Assembly (NCBI GenBank): GCA_037178855.1 | Contig: JASJZC010000002.1 | Coordinates: 6,336,501-6,400,500, forward strand | Source: Oscheius sp. JU75 | Lineage: Eukaryota; Nematoda; Chromadorea; Rhabditida; Rhabditidae | DNA length: 64,000 bases | Reading direction: 5' to 3' | Shown: positions 24,982 through 36,289 of the stretch, piece by piece | Numbering within the stretch: the stretch's first letter is position 1 | Layout: the number at the start of each line of letters is the position of its first letter | Program-made: the position numbers and the translations under genes | The notes under the pieces: generated by a model | Database searches by the model: none | What the model was told of the DNA's origin: nothing | Seen by the model: only the letters and a program-made list of their open reading frames with translations

Positions 24982-27900
24982 ATGGCTCTCCTTCTCTTCC
25001 TCCTCCTCTTCCCGGTTTTGGTCAGCTGTCAAGGCAACAATATGTCTCTTAACTACAATAATATGAGCCTGCCGGAAGATGTTCGAATGAAAATTTATAC
25101 GAGAATCGACGGCAATGTCGATGTCACCTATTATTTTAGCATAGCCGACCAGTTTTCTATTCCGCTACAAATTGACGACCAGCTGCATACTGATTGCAAC
25201 CAGAACTCCGGATGCTCATACGTGAGCTCTTTGGGTACAGAGGTCTCGATTACGATAAATGCTGGCTCACTAACTAATTATACTTTCGTCCTGAACCAAC
25301 AGTTAGACACAGGTTTGGTCGTTTTGGCAGAGGTAAGTCCTCTATTTTTCCGGAAGTAGCTCGGTTCAGGGTTGCTCACAGGATATATCACTAGGATGCC
25401 GTTCCATGAACACTTCTACATTATTTTTCTGTATTTGTGAGGGAACTGGGTACTGTACACAAAGTGTCGATCAGAAGAATATGTGGATTGCACCACACTG
25501 GTCAGTTTAGAGAGACATAAAGACAGAGAGACCTCTGTTTGCAGCTCGGATCTACCACTACCACCTACCGACGCCCCTGTGCAAGACGCGAGCTACGAAC
25601 TCTCCGTCTTCTACGGTTATGGTGGTCCCCCAAGCAAGGCTCTGCTAATCCAACGTCATGTTTACGAAAGCCAAGTTGAATATCTGTTTTTGACCAATCA
25701 CTCTCACCTTGTCTATGTGGATGGCGATTTGTAACTTTTTTCAACTGGGAAGTAATTTCAACAACTTTAGGTGCAACTTTACCTGTATCGAGTATGTGCA
25801 GGCCGGACAAACCCTGGATGTCACAATTAGATACTTCAACAGCCCATCCACCTTCTTCACCTTCACTCTGTCCCAAGCGAATCTGACACAGACTGACATC
25901 CTGTATCATGGCTGTTCGAGGAGTATTGCTAGTGGACAGTGTGGAAAGGATACGTTGATTAGCGGATACACTGGATGCCTGTGTCGAGGAGACTTGGCTA
26001 TTTGCTCTTCCTCAGCGGCTATGCCCAGTTCGTGGTAAGTTTTTTGGGGTTTGAGGAAGAAAATTATCAAGCTTGAGGATCGAAAATTACTCAAAGACTT
26101 AGGGAATAATTTAGGACAGGTCTCAGTAATCAGAGACAGGGCAATCAGGGTGTCGGGGCGCTTGTTGCGATTAATTCAAAACCAATTTTCTGGCATGAGA
26201 AAACAGTTTTGAGCGATGACTTCTTGGAGCCGAAACAGACGTCAGTCGATGAAAGTATTGGCGCGCCGAAACTTGAGAACTCTCTAGAGTGAAGGCCCCT
26301 GTCCAGTCAATTTCTTAATCAGATTCAGTGAGGAAACTACATCTCCAATTTCTACGACCAAGACTACTTTGAGCACTAGTACATCTACCAGTACTACTCA
26401 GACAACAACTACCAGTACTACCGTCACTACAACGACACCAACTACCACGACCACTGTTACTACCACTACAAGTCAGAGTACGACTACTAAAGCGCCTAAA
26501 CCTTGGGTTCTGTATTTCTACTATGGGTCGGACTCGGGTAGCTACAACAGAGTGGCCATTAATCGGACCTATATGGACGGCCTGCAGGGGACGTTTATGG
26601 TTTTTGCAACGAATGAGGTGGACGTTCGTGTCAACAATAGCGAGTAAGTCAATGACTGACTCTCTCGGCCTATCTGTCCACTGTCAATTCTCTTTTTTCA
26701 GCTGTGGTAGTCAATGCAACATGAGTCTAGTCGTCCATCAATCTGTACCAATTTCAATTCCTGGCTTTTCGTTCTCTCTACTAGAAATCGAAACCGATAC
26801 TCAGATAGAGACAGGTCCCTCGGCAAGTTAGCTCCCTTTCTAGCCTACAATCGGGTCCTGTTCAGATGTGTATCCAAGACTTGTCTCAGTCTTGTAGAGA
26901 AGAACAGAGCTTTGACGAATACCACTGTCTCTGCCTCAATAGCGACAACAACTGTTCCTCTCCAGAGCCATTCAATACCTGTACAACTACTCCAACCTCT
27001 GCTCCCAGTTGGACACTTCGACTCTATTACGGTCCCACCCAGTCAAGCCTTTCGAATTCCGTCAATATTACGCGATCTAATCTGACGGAGGCTGGAGCAA
27101 ATCTGGCCATAATGGCTTCCAATGATCAGGACGTGATGTTGAGTGGGGACAGGTAAGTTCGGTCTTGAACCCTGTCTGAATTCTATCCAGAGAACAACCG
27201 AACTACCATTGTGGAGCTCGTTGTGATCCATATCTATTTCTCAACAACGTTCTGGTCATCTCAATCCCTGGCTTCGAGTACTACTTGAATGAGACAGAGA
27301 CGGGAACTACGGTTGGATTGGGATCCGAGGTGAGATCTAGAAAATATATGTTAGATTAGCTGCGTATCGAGGAAGAGGGTAGTTGGCGCGCAGTCGCAAT
27401 TGAGTGAAGACAGGAAGAGACTGCGCACCAACTGTTAGAGTATGTAAGCTGCGTACCGTACAGGAAGAACACTATGAAAGAACTGTTTATCAAAATGAGC
27501 TGCCAAATTTGAAACCCAGATACTCTGAAAAACTTCTGAACAAGAAGTTTTTCATAAATTGACCCTGCTTTGTATTGACCGGTTTGGCGCCACAATTGTC
27601 AGAATCTCATTTTCAGAACTGTCCCCAAGATTTCACGGGCTGCATAGGCATGTTCCATTCAGTCTCGGATATCGATGTCTATCACTGTCTCTGTTTGAAC
27701 ACAGATGACAGGTGTATAAGTCCGGACAAATTTCAAGACTGTCCAGTGGATCCCAAGACCACGACAAGTCTAAAAACTACAACGAGTCTGGAGACAACAA
27801 GTCAACATACAACGAGTCTGGAGACAACAAGTCAACCTACAACGAGTCTGGAGACAACAAGTCAATCTACAACGAGTCTGGAGACAACAAGTCAACATAC

Positions 27901-30900
27901 AACGAGTCTGGAGACAACAAGTCAATCTACAACAAGTCTGAAGACAACAAGTCAACCTACAACGAGTCTGGAGACAACAAGTCAACCTACAACAAGTCTG
28001 AAGACAACAAGTCAATTGTCTCAAAAGACGACAACCTCTAAAACTACCACCGTTTCCAAGTCCTTAACTACATCTAAAGTCACCCAGAAGAATGAGGGTA
28101 CAACGATGGTTACAACGACCGAAATTCCAAACTTTCCCTCCTTGCAAAATCTTAGTGACGTGGGTCTGAGTCCCTTCCCAGATTGGACCGATTTTCAGAG
28201 TACCATTGGACAGAATAACGTGACCCAGGTCCTCAATGACACCCTGACCTACTCGAACAGTAAGGGGGACCTGACTCCGGATCAGATCGATCAGATCTCT
28301 GTCATTCTGTCAAAGAGTGCAAATGTGACGGGATTGAATGAGACTGTGAGTTGGTTATTGAACCAACAAATGAGTGTATAGGACTCGATGCTGATTTTGA
28401 CAAACATGGACAACTGTTTGTATGCTCCATACTCGGATGTTTCAGTGGATGCTACTGTGAACATGGCAAATGTCTTCCAACCAATGGTTCAGAATACGAA
28501 CACGGACAGTATCAGTTATCTGAATGGGGTCAATATGGGATTTCACTCGAAGATGGTGAGTGACACGGGACAGGGACATGGAGTACACAACAGATAGTCA
28601 AAGTAGGACGGGGGAAATACATTGCTGGGAGCCACAGAAACTTAGGAAACTAGCACAAGACTAGAACTACGAGAACAGTAGACAGGGGAAGCATACAGGG
28701 CTTTTACGTCTGCTGCAATGAAATGTGTTCATAACTGTAGAACAGTGAGACGACAGGCACTCGGACAGCAGTCTTCCTCCTGATGTTCTCCACAGGCTTC
28801 GTGGCACTTGCTTGACTTGTCTCTTCTCACTGCTTCTCAACCTCCTGACCACAGTATCCAAGTAGCCGCATTCCTTCTTGCGCTCTTCTCGCTCGATGAT
28901 CTTGTCCAGAAGCTTCAACTCGGCAGAAGACCTCGGGCAGCAAGGAAAACAACAGAATTAGTTAGAAAAGTGCATCAATTTCTGTCCGACAATTGAAAGA
29001 ATTTTGGCGCGGGATCAGAGCACTATCAGTCTTGCCTTGCGGGCTCGAGGATCTCCATGAACGGTATCAAACACCGCTGTGGATTCAATGGAACGCTCTC
29101 TGGGCCCGGAAGAAAAAGCTTGGACATCATTTTTCGATGGCTACTTGGAAAATAGCGGATTCACAAGCTAGCTGTCCTTTTGCCGTCTTTTTTTCCAAAA
29201 CAAAACGCGAGGAAAGGGGATGGCACTATTGTTCGCAGTGTCTCTATGTCTACCGTGGTGTAAAAGAGAGCTTGGAGAGGTAGACAAAGACGACGTTCCT
29301 GGAGCGACGATCGTGGAAGTCTAAAAGGCCTTGAAAACGAAAAGCCATATTTGTATGTTTTGGAATTTTGAACGCTTTCGCTTTCAAGGGACGTTAGTCT
29401 ACCAAGATCGTCGCTCCAGGAATATCGTCTCCGTCTACTTTTCAAAAGCCAGTAACTCTACTTTTTGACACAGAGAAACAGAGACGCTGCGAGCAGTGGG
29501 CCAACCCTTTCCTCGCGTTTTGTTTTGGAAAAAGAGACGGCAAACGGACAGCTAGCTCATGAATCCGCCATTTTCCAAGCAACTATCGAAAGATGGAGTC
29601 TGAGCTCGGTCTTCCTGGGCCAGAGAGCGTTTCATTGAATTCACAGCGGTGTTTGGTACTGTTCCCTCGGGACCGCTAAGGGAGGACTAATAGTGCTCTG
29701 ATCCCGCGCCAAAATTCTTCTCATCATCAGACAGTGACAGACAAAGGAAACACTTTTCTTTACTTCTGTGTTTTTTTTTCGCTCTCAGAGGTCTTCTGCC
29801 GAGAAAGAGCGTCTGGACAAAGTTAAGAGAGAAGAAAAGAGCCGGACGGGGTGCTGCTGCTTGGATACTGATGGCCAGGAAATGAAGAAGGAGCGAGGAA
29901 TGAAATGTTGCCAGTGGAGGCTGTCAGAGCGCTTTCCAAGAGTCTCACCTCTTCGTACCACAGTCAGATCACGTCTCATAGCATCAGGCGTAAAAGCCCT
30001 GTCTGCTTCCACTGTATTCTATTCTCACAGTTCTAGTCTTGTGCTAGTTTTCTAGGCTTCTGTGGCCCCCATCAATGCTTTTCCCCCTTTCTCAGTAGTT
30101 CTGTGCTTCCTGTCCATTATCCCGGTAGCATACTGCCAATGTTCCAAGTCCTTGTCCTTGTTCTGTGTTCTTGTCCTATGTTCTAGTCATGGTAGTCCAC
30201 TGGCTACTGTCCTGTTTCTCTGTTTCCGTTATCTGTCTCTGTAAAATCCAGTGACGATTCTCCTGCCCCACGTTACTGGTTCTAGTTCTACTGTCCGTCT
30301 CCAATATTAACTCTTTGCCTGTCCTGGTAGTCAAGCGTTCATTTTTACCTATTTCCCTTGCTTTTCCTGTCTTCATGCCCCATGTCCCGATACCGGTAGT
30401 CTGCTGTACACTGCTACAACATTAGGTTTCCCTCTATCCTAGTTATTCGTCGCTGTTACTTTCAATATCATTGCTCTCATCAAATATCTGTCCTACTGTC
30501 CACAAAACTTTTTCTGAGTGTTCATTTCCACGTTTTCTTTTGTTCAAATGTTCATAATCCAATACCTTGATAGAAAAAAACCTCAGGAGACCATGACAGA
30601 GACGGCTTTCCTCTCAGTCGACCACAACTTTCCAGGTCGACTGTTCTTCTCCCATGCCGGACCAGGGCATGATGGACAACGTGACAATGTTTGTGGCTAT
30701 AGAGAACAGACCAGCCTCTCATTTGAATGCCATTCAAATTCCAATGAGCACTATTTGCGCCCAGGCACAGACAGGTAGACATACTTTTTGTGAAAGAACC
30801 ACTGGTTACAGTCAGTCACGTCTACTTTACGATATACCGGGACAGGAAGCTGTTTCTCAGTCCCACTATGACCTACCGGACTTACAATAACAAGGTTTAT

Positions 30901-32599
30901 GAGGACAATAAGAATGGCAGGATGGCCATGCCGGAAGGGGATGGAAGGAGTAAAAGGGACACGACTGTCCAGACCAAGGCACCGAGTCCATGTGACAGAC
31001 AGACGTCGTTGGCTGTGGACAGTCCTGTCATGAGTGGGAGTATGCTGGCAAATGGGGGCAGTCAACTGATTTCGAGACTGGCAACACAGGAGGCGGTCGT
31101 GAATCTACAGTTCAACATTGATGGGGTGAGTCTCTCTATCTCTCACACTTTCGACTCTCTGTCCCAATTCACAATCTTCAGCTTTTCCCACCACTTCATG
31201 GAAAGTTTGTGGTGACCTACTGGGACACTAACACGCTAACCTGGGCAACCACCGATCAGTGTAAGACAGAGAAGAAGGGCTACATGGTCACGGCCACCTG
31301 TCCCCATCTGACAGACTTCACTCTCATCGTCGATGGAGCTTTGGATGACCCAAGTATCTGTGACCCTACTCTCTCGACAGTTGGATACGTGACTAATGGA
31401 CTCAGTATAGCCGGTCTCACCTTCCTCTTTTTCGTCTACATTTGTCCCTTGTGAGTCAGGACATGATGTAAATGACAAAATTTTACAGTATTCCTGTCTT
31501 CGCCGATTCCAAACTTGTGGAATTTTTCAATGGCTATGCTGTGGCGAGACGGGACTCGATCTCCTTGTCTTATACAACCTCTTTGCTACTATTTTATATT
31601 TTTTTTACATTCTTCGCGAGTCAGGACGTGTCTGGAGATGCTTGCTCAACGATGGCTGCAATTTCTTACTCATTGTTCATAGCGTAAGAGACTTTAGAAT
31701 TCCTGATCATTTCCCACCTATTGTTTTAGGACGATCGTGATGAGTATATTCAAATGTCTTCGAACAATGACTCGGTTCTTTCCTGGCAGGACAAGGAATT
31801 TTTTTAGTTTTCTGCAAAGAGCAGTGGTTTATGATACCATCAGCATAAGTAGGTCATTTTGTGCTCAAGCTTTGATCTTTCATCTTCGCGATGTTCTGCA
31901 AAGCTGAAGAACAGACCGAATGCTACAACTTTGCAGAATATCACGATATCAGAATATCATGGAAAATGCCTTCTTGATCGCGAAAAATTGATTCTAAGTA
32001 TTGTAACCGCCTTTGCAGTAACCTCATTCCTACTGTCTCTTCTCCTTCTTCTTCTCACTGACTTTTTCGAGCGGAACGACACTTTTTGTTGGGTTCGGAT
32101 AGATTTGGTCGTCTTTGCCACAATCATTCCTGTCTCCCTACTGGTCCTGACAGCCACTATTGCCACTGGATTGGCAGCCTATAGACTGTTCTCGACCAGT
32201 ATGAGGGTACAGAGAAGAGGAAGGCATGTCAACTACAATCTGGGAGCGAAGTTGGCTAACATTCTGATACTACAGTTCACTTTGGGATTGCCATGGGTAG
32301 GTTTTTATGGAAGAAAGAGTGACAGTGACAAGGACAGTGCCTCATACTCCCCGTTCAGATTCTACAATACTTCACCTTAGCTCTACCCAAGACCACCGCT
32401 TGGCACTACGTATTCACAATAGTTCTGGGCTCCCAAGGCACCGTCTTGGCCCTTCTCTTCTTCTACAAAAGACAACGGATATGGAGATCGTCCAGATACG
32501 CGAGAAAGGTAAACAGAAGCCTGTTCCCAAGGAAAACGACCTCTTTAGATGGCCTCGATGCAGACCCAAGCCACCGTGGTTTCAAGTAACACTTCTTAG
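24982..32599 (+). CDS. Adhesion-type GPCR with repeated Cys-rich ectodomain modules
   Basis: Eighteen exons: 24982-25332, 25382-25500, 25545-25730, 25771-26034, 26329-26643, 26702-26822, 26866-27152, 27191-27329, 27617-28345, 28382-28555, 30618-30774, 30812-31125, 31182-31450, 31489-31683, 31730-31848, 31953-32296, 32359-32508, 32549-32599; about 1427 aa, phases closed. Signal peptide MALLLFLLLFPVLVSC, then four related Cys-rich modules (residues about 20-590) separated by Thr/Ser-rich mucin-like linkers, a GAIN-like region, and a GPS with ATCPHLTDFTL (cleavage expected HL|T, about residue 1095). Seven TM segments follow, with the usual CW in ECL2 and LGLPW in TM6. Intron 26823-26865 is GC-AG. 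The 31849-31952 junction is uncertain: acceptor 31936 is stronger, but 31952 keeps phase with the gtaggt donor. Ligand unknown; it resembles latrophilin-class receptors only in the GPS and 7TM. Confidence 0.85.
27781..28020 (+). repeat. 30-bp coding minisatellite, 8 copies
   Basis: Eight tandem 30-base units with few substitutions lie in frame inside GPCR exon 9. Each encodes a ten-residue TTSQ(H/P/S)TTSLE/K unit, a mucin-like O-glycosylation stalk. The Cys-rich antisense ORF over it is an artefact. Confidence 0.95.
28997..29719. mobile_element. Foldback (long inverted-repeat) element, ~723 bp
   Basis: The left end (AAGAATTTTGGCGCGGGATC) is the reverse complement of the right end, and homology continues inward on both arms through shared blocks (AAACACCGCTGTG, TTCCAAAACAAAACGCGAGG, TTCCTGGAGCGACGATC) to a centre near 29358. 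The whole element is an imperfect palindrome with arms of about 355 bp. It encodes no transposase, so it would be a non-autonomous DNA element. I see no clear target-site duplication. It sits in GPCR intron 28556-30617. Confidence 0.85.
29720..30617 (+). other. Remainder of the GPCR 2-kb intron
   Basis: Low-complexity, CTGT/GTCC-rich sequence ending in the acceptor cctctcag before 30618. No gene seen. Confidence 0.5.
31893..31939 (+). repeat. 47-bp hairpin repeat, copy 1
   Basis: GTTCTGCAAAG, a 23-base spacer, then AACTTTGCAGAAT: near-perfect inverted arms. It lies at the 3' end of a GPCR intron, and its right arm contains the candidate acceptor CTTTGCAG. Same geometry as 39776-39822 and 57677-57723. 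Confidence 0.75.
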
Positions 32600-32603
32600 C
32601 AAC

Positions 32604-34478
32604 TCACGCTGGTCTTCCGGTCGTCTCGGGCTCTCTCCTCTCCGGCTGAAGCATCTCTCCAGCAACTGCCTGATCCCTAGAATCTCAGGACTACTTTGCT
32701 CATATCGATTCGGGTCAATCTTGTGTATAAAGTTTGGTAACTTACGTGACTCCGATGGGTTGGGTTGTCGTGTGGTAGGAGATATGAGTGGCTGGCATTA
32801 GATGGGCGAGAGAGGACGAGAATTCAGATTCTTCTCCGCCAACTTCCTTGTCCTGAAGCTTGGCCAGACGGTCAGCTTCTAACTTAGCCAGCTCCCATTC
32901 CCATTCTTGGAGTGCTTTCAGCTCTCTGGAATGTGAAAGGTACTGTCTGTCTGTCGTTACTCACTCTCCACTCAGTTTTCTTTGAGGAGACATCTTCGGA
33001 GACAGTTTAGGCGATCCACTGGGTCGAACATGGGTGTCCACTTGAAGAGGAGGTCGATGGAATACTTCCTGCTGTTGCTGAGTAGGAACATAGGCGTCCA
33101 GGTCCGGCTGGTTCAGTCCCTCGGGAAGCTCCAGTGATCGTCTCAATGGAGCCTGCGGCTGGAAGACAAAGTCTGATCCGGTAGCCACACTGTCCCATGT
33201 CTCATCCCTCCCGGTCGAAAGAACAGGCGACGATTCTGGCTTCTGCATGTGTGGGACTGGATGAAGTCCGGACATCTGGTTCTCGATCTGTCGGTGCATA
33301 AACTGCACTTCCTCGTCGACCTGCCGTCTCTCGTCCTCATACTTTCGGGGAACATCTTCCCAGGCGACTTCCGCCTCCCGATGTGGAGGAACAGCCGGTC
33401 GTTCCTCGATTCTCGGAAGCTCGGTGTCCACAAAACGCCGCGGAGAGATATCCCTTCCAGTTTGGATGTTCTCTAAAGGCGATAAATTACTGGTTTTTGG
33501 ATAGAAACCGACCTTTGAGATACTGATCAGCCTCCTGAAGAAGGGCATCCGCACTAGAAGGAGGTCTGTATACCTCCCGACGAGTCTCCGTGGTCGACTG
33601 CAGTTTCCGACTGGCCTCTTCGAGGACGTCGTTCGTCGCAGGAGGAGCCCCTTCTTCTGCCTGAATGTATTACATTGGAAGAAGATAAACAACCAGAATA
33701 TGTTCCAACTTTTCTGGAAGTTGAGCATAAGTCGATTAGGTAATAGGATCATGCCAAGAACCGTAATACATCATTGAGGCTCGGTAAAACGGATGGCTAC
33801 GGAGACATGGGGTCGTGACTACTTCAAGTTAGAGGTACGAACTCAGAGACAGGCGGAAAAGCGTCACCAGTCGAGGGACCAGATAGCGTTACCGCTAAAG
33901 GGTTCTCTTCGAGCTCTCCGAATCCCGACTCAAACAGATGGCTATCAAGAGTCGAGAGAATACTGTCAGTTCTAAAGTCTTAGTTTCTGAGGCTCTTCTT
34001 TGACTTTTGAAGTCAAAGACAGGTAGTCACAGGCTCGACTGTCCGTTGTCTAAATGGTACTTTCTATGTAACACCAGTGTGTCACAAGGACCGAGAACGA
34101 CAACACTGGTTTAGGGAATGAGCGAGAGAGTCTGAACTATTCCAACCGGTAGTCAACTTCTTCGAAAACTCATTTGTTCATGTTCAAAATTAGTATTGCA
34201 CTTCGAGCACAGTGTAAATGGGAAGTTGGTTTTTATGTAACGAGTCGCATTGACATGTGCAAGTGTTTCAGACACACCGAACAAAATAAAACCCCCACCT
34301 CTTCCTCCCTAGGACCCTTGTTCTTGTTGGCTTCGACTAGTTTGAAGAAATAGTAGGCGAAGAGAATGGCTCCAGCCGAGAGGAAGAATCGTGTGAAGAA
34401 GCCGAAGACGAGGAAATGCTCGGATTCGGGGCACTCTTCCCACTCTTCGGGGTCGTAGCCAAGCTTCGGATCGAACAT
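32604..34478 (-). CDS. Unrecognised single-pass membrane protein, 362 aa
   Basis: Exons, high to low: 34478-34299, 33660-33513, 33472-32965, 32925-32746, 32676-32604; phases close. The short acidic N-terminus (MFDPKLGYDPEEWEECPES) precedes one clear TM segment at residues about 22-45 (FLVFGFFTRFFLSAGAILFA), then a long hydrophilic, Pro/Gln/Glu-rich tail of about 310 aa with coiled-coil-prone parts (YEDERRQVDEEVQFMHRQIE and EELKALQEWEWELAKLEADR). No signal peptide. The ATG lies 34 bases after an acceptor-like ttgcag, suggesting trans-splicing or a 5' UTR intron. The stop is four bases from that of the convergent GPCR. I do not recognise a family; topology with the tail cytosolic is inference. 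Confidence 0.75.
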
Positions 34479-34689
34479 CTTCGGACTCCCAATCGGACAG
34501 GAACTGCCTCCTGCAATCGATTCGAAATCGGGGGAATAGGGGGAAGGTAAGACGAGGACTCTCGTAGACAGCTGTGCTCCAGGCGGAGCCCGCAATCACT
34601 ACCCCCGCCTCCACACAACGCAGTTCCTCCACAAAAGTTTTACAAACATCGTCTCGGATATCACTCGTAGTTTTTATAATCTCTATTAC

Positions 34690-34880
34690 TCTGCCTCTCT
34701 CTATTTCTGTCTCTCTGTCTCTCTGTCTCTCTGTTTCCCTGTCTCTCTGTCTCTCTGTTTCCCCGTCTCACTGCCTCCCTGTCTCACTGTCTCTCTGTCT
34801 CCCTGTCTCCCTGTCTCCCTGTCTCCCTGCCTCCCTGTCTCACTGTCTCTCTGCCTCACTGTCTCTCTTTCACTATCCCT
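34690..34880. repeat. CTGTCTCT-type microsatellite
   Basis: An imperfect 8-base period (CTGTCTCT/CTGTCTCC) runs for about 190 bases upstream of the membrane-protein gene. The ORF across it encodes only an LSLCLSVS repeat and is not a gene. Confidence 0.9.
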
Positions 34881-36289
34881 GTTATTTTATCCTCTAGTCT
34901 TCCAGCCTCTAACGGTCCGTTGTACCATAGTTATAAAAAGTTACCCATGAACTGAATCTGCGTACTCCTCTTTGTGAAATGTGTTGTTGAAGAATTAAAA
35001 ATCCTGAGAAATATCTGAAACAGAAAAAAAACTTTGCAGGAAGAAATTGGTCAAAAGAGAGCCCGTGGGAACGGGATCCAGTTTTTCATTCGGCTCTTGA
35101 TTGCTCTGATCTTCAAAATAGCGTCTGTCGGAAGTCGCGCTCAAACAAATTACCTCCTACAATTAAAAAAGACACAAAGAGACGGTTTATTACTCGCAAT
35201 GGACCCTTTTTTGGAAGGAAAAACGAAGAAGCATAATGGCGGACCGAGGGAAGAGATCGCGGATTGGAAGAAGGAGAGACAGAGAGAAAATGAAGGCTTG
35301 ATATCCGCCGGTGAGGACAAACAGTCTCACAGAGTTGACTATTTACAGGCGTTTTTTTTCATGACTAGAACCTTTGATGCGACGAGGAGCTCAGGTTGTG
35401 CAGGGCAGCGAAGGGTGTCTTCCTGAAAATGAGAAATTTTGAGGGACTCATTAAATATACTGTCATTTTCATGGGTTCAAGACACTTGTCAAAACTATTG
35501 CGACCGTCTAGAATACCTATAAAGAACCTCGTCTAACAATGATGCGACGAGGAGCTCAGGTTGTGCAGGGCAGCGAAGGTGTCATTGGTTCACGGACTGA
35601 CAGATAATCAGTAAGAACTACCAAGAATCTACATGGATACTGGTCAGGTGACTAACGAGTGAAAACCACAGTGACATTTGGAAGATAACTGTTTGGATCT
35701 GCAAATCTGTTCCAACAGGCTAAACGATGAATGTTGGCCAGGAAGAACAGAGATTATCAACTCATTAGTTAACTCGCTCCCACCGACTGGGCAAAAGATG
35801 TAAGTCGAGAGTAAGAATCAAGAAATCGGGAGAGAGTCTGTAAAGTAACCATGGGTATGACAAGAATAAGAGGAACCTTGGTGGAACGGTCTATGAAGAA
35901 CAATCTATTTGGGAAGAGGAAATACTGTTAGTCAAAAGTATCTGGACATAGAGAGAAAGCGGAATACAATGAGTGATAGAGTAATTAGGTGAGAGTGAAG
36001 GCAACGTCCAACAGATATATCATCTTCCAGTCCCAAACTGGAACAACTGCTCCTCATTCAAAGTTCAATCAGTCAGTTAAAGAGTTATGGATGAGTGTTG
36101 ATTTATGTTCTCCTATCTGTTACCTCTTTTCTCCCATCAAACACCTCCAGCCAGGTCGTTCATCTTGCTCTCTGCAAAGTGGCCGCCTGCTGGGATGCGA
36201 CCGTCGGCGACCCTCGCTTATCTCGCTCGCTCTCACAGGTGCCGCCAATCGCGCCTTGTCGCCACGACGCAAAACGCCAACAAACCGTT
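34881..36289. other. Intergenic between membrane-protein and E2F genes
   Basis: No supported gene; AT-rich with AGTCAGAGA-type degenerate words. It contains a perfect 40-bp direct repeat (listed separately). Confidence 0.5.
35375..35579. repeat. Perfect 40-bp direct repeat pair
   Basis: The same 40 bases, starting TGATGCGACGAGGAGC, occur at 35375-35414 and 35540-35579 (start-to-start 165). The surrounding sequence is not similar. Confidence 0.9.

Noticed and set aside
27770-28024. Cys-rich antisense ORF (CCLQTxCRLT repeats)
   Set aside because: It is the reverse strand of the 30-bp coding minisatellite.
34574-34897. ORF with LSLCLSVS repeats
   Set aside because: Translation of a CTGTCTCT microsatellite.
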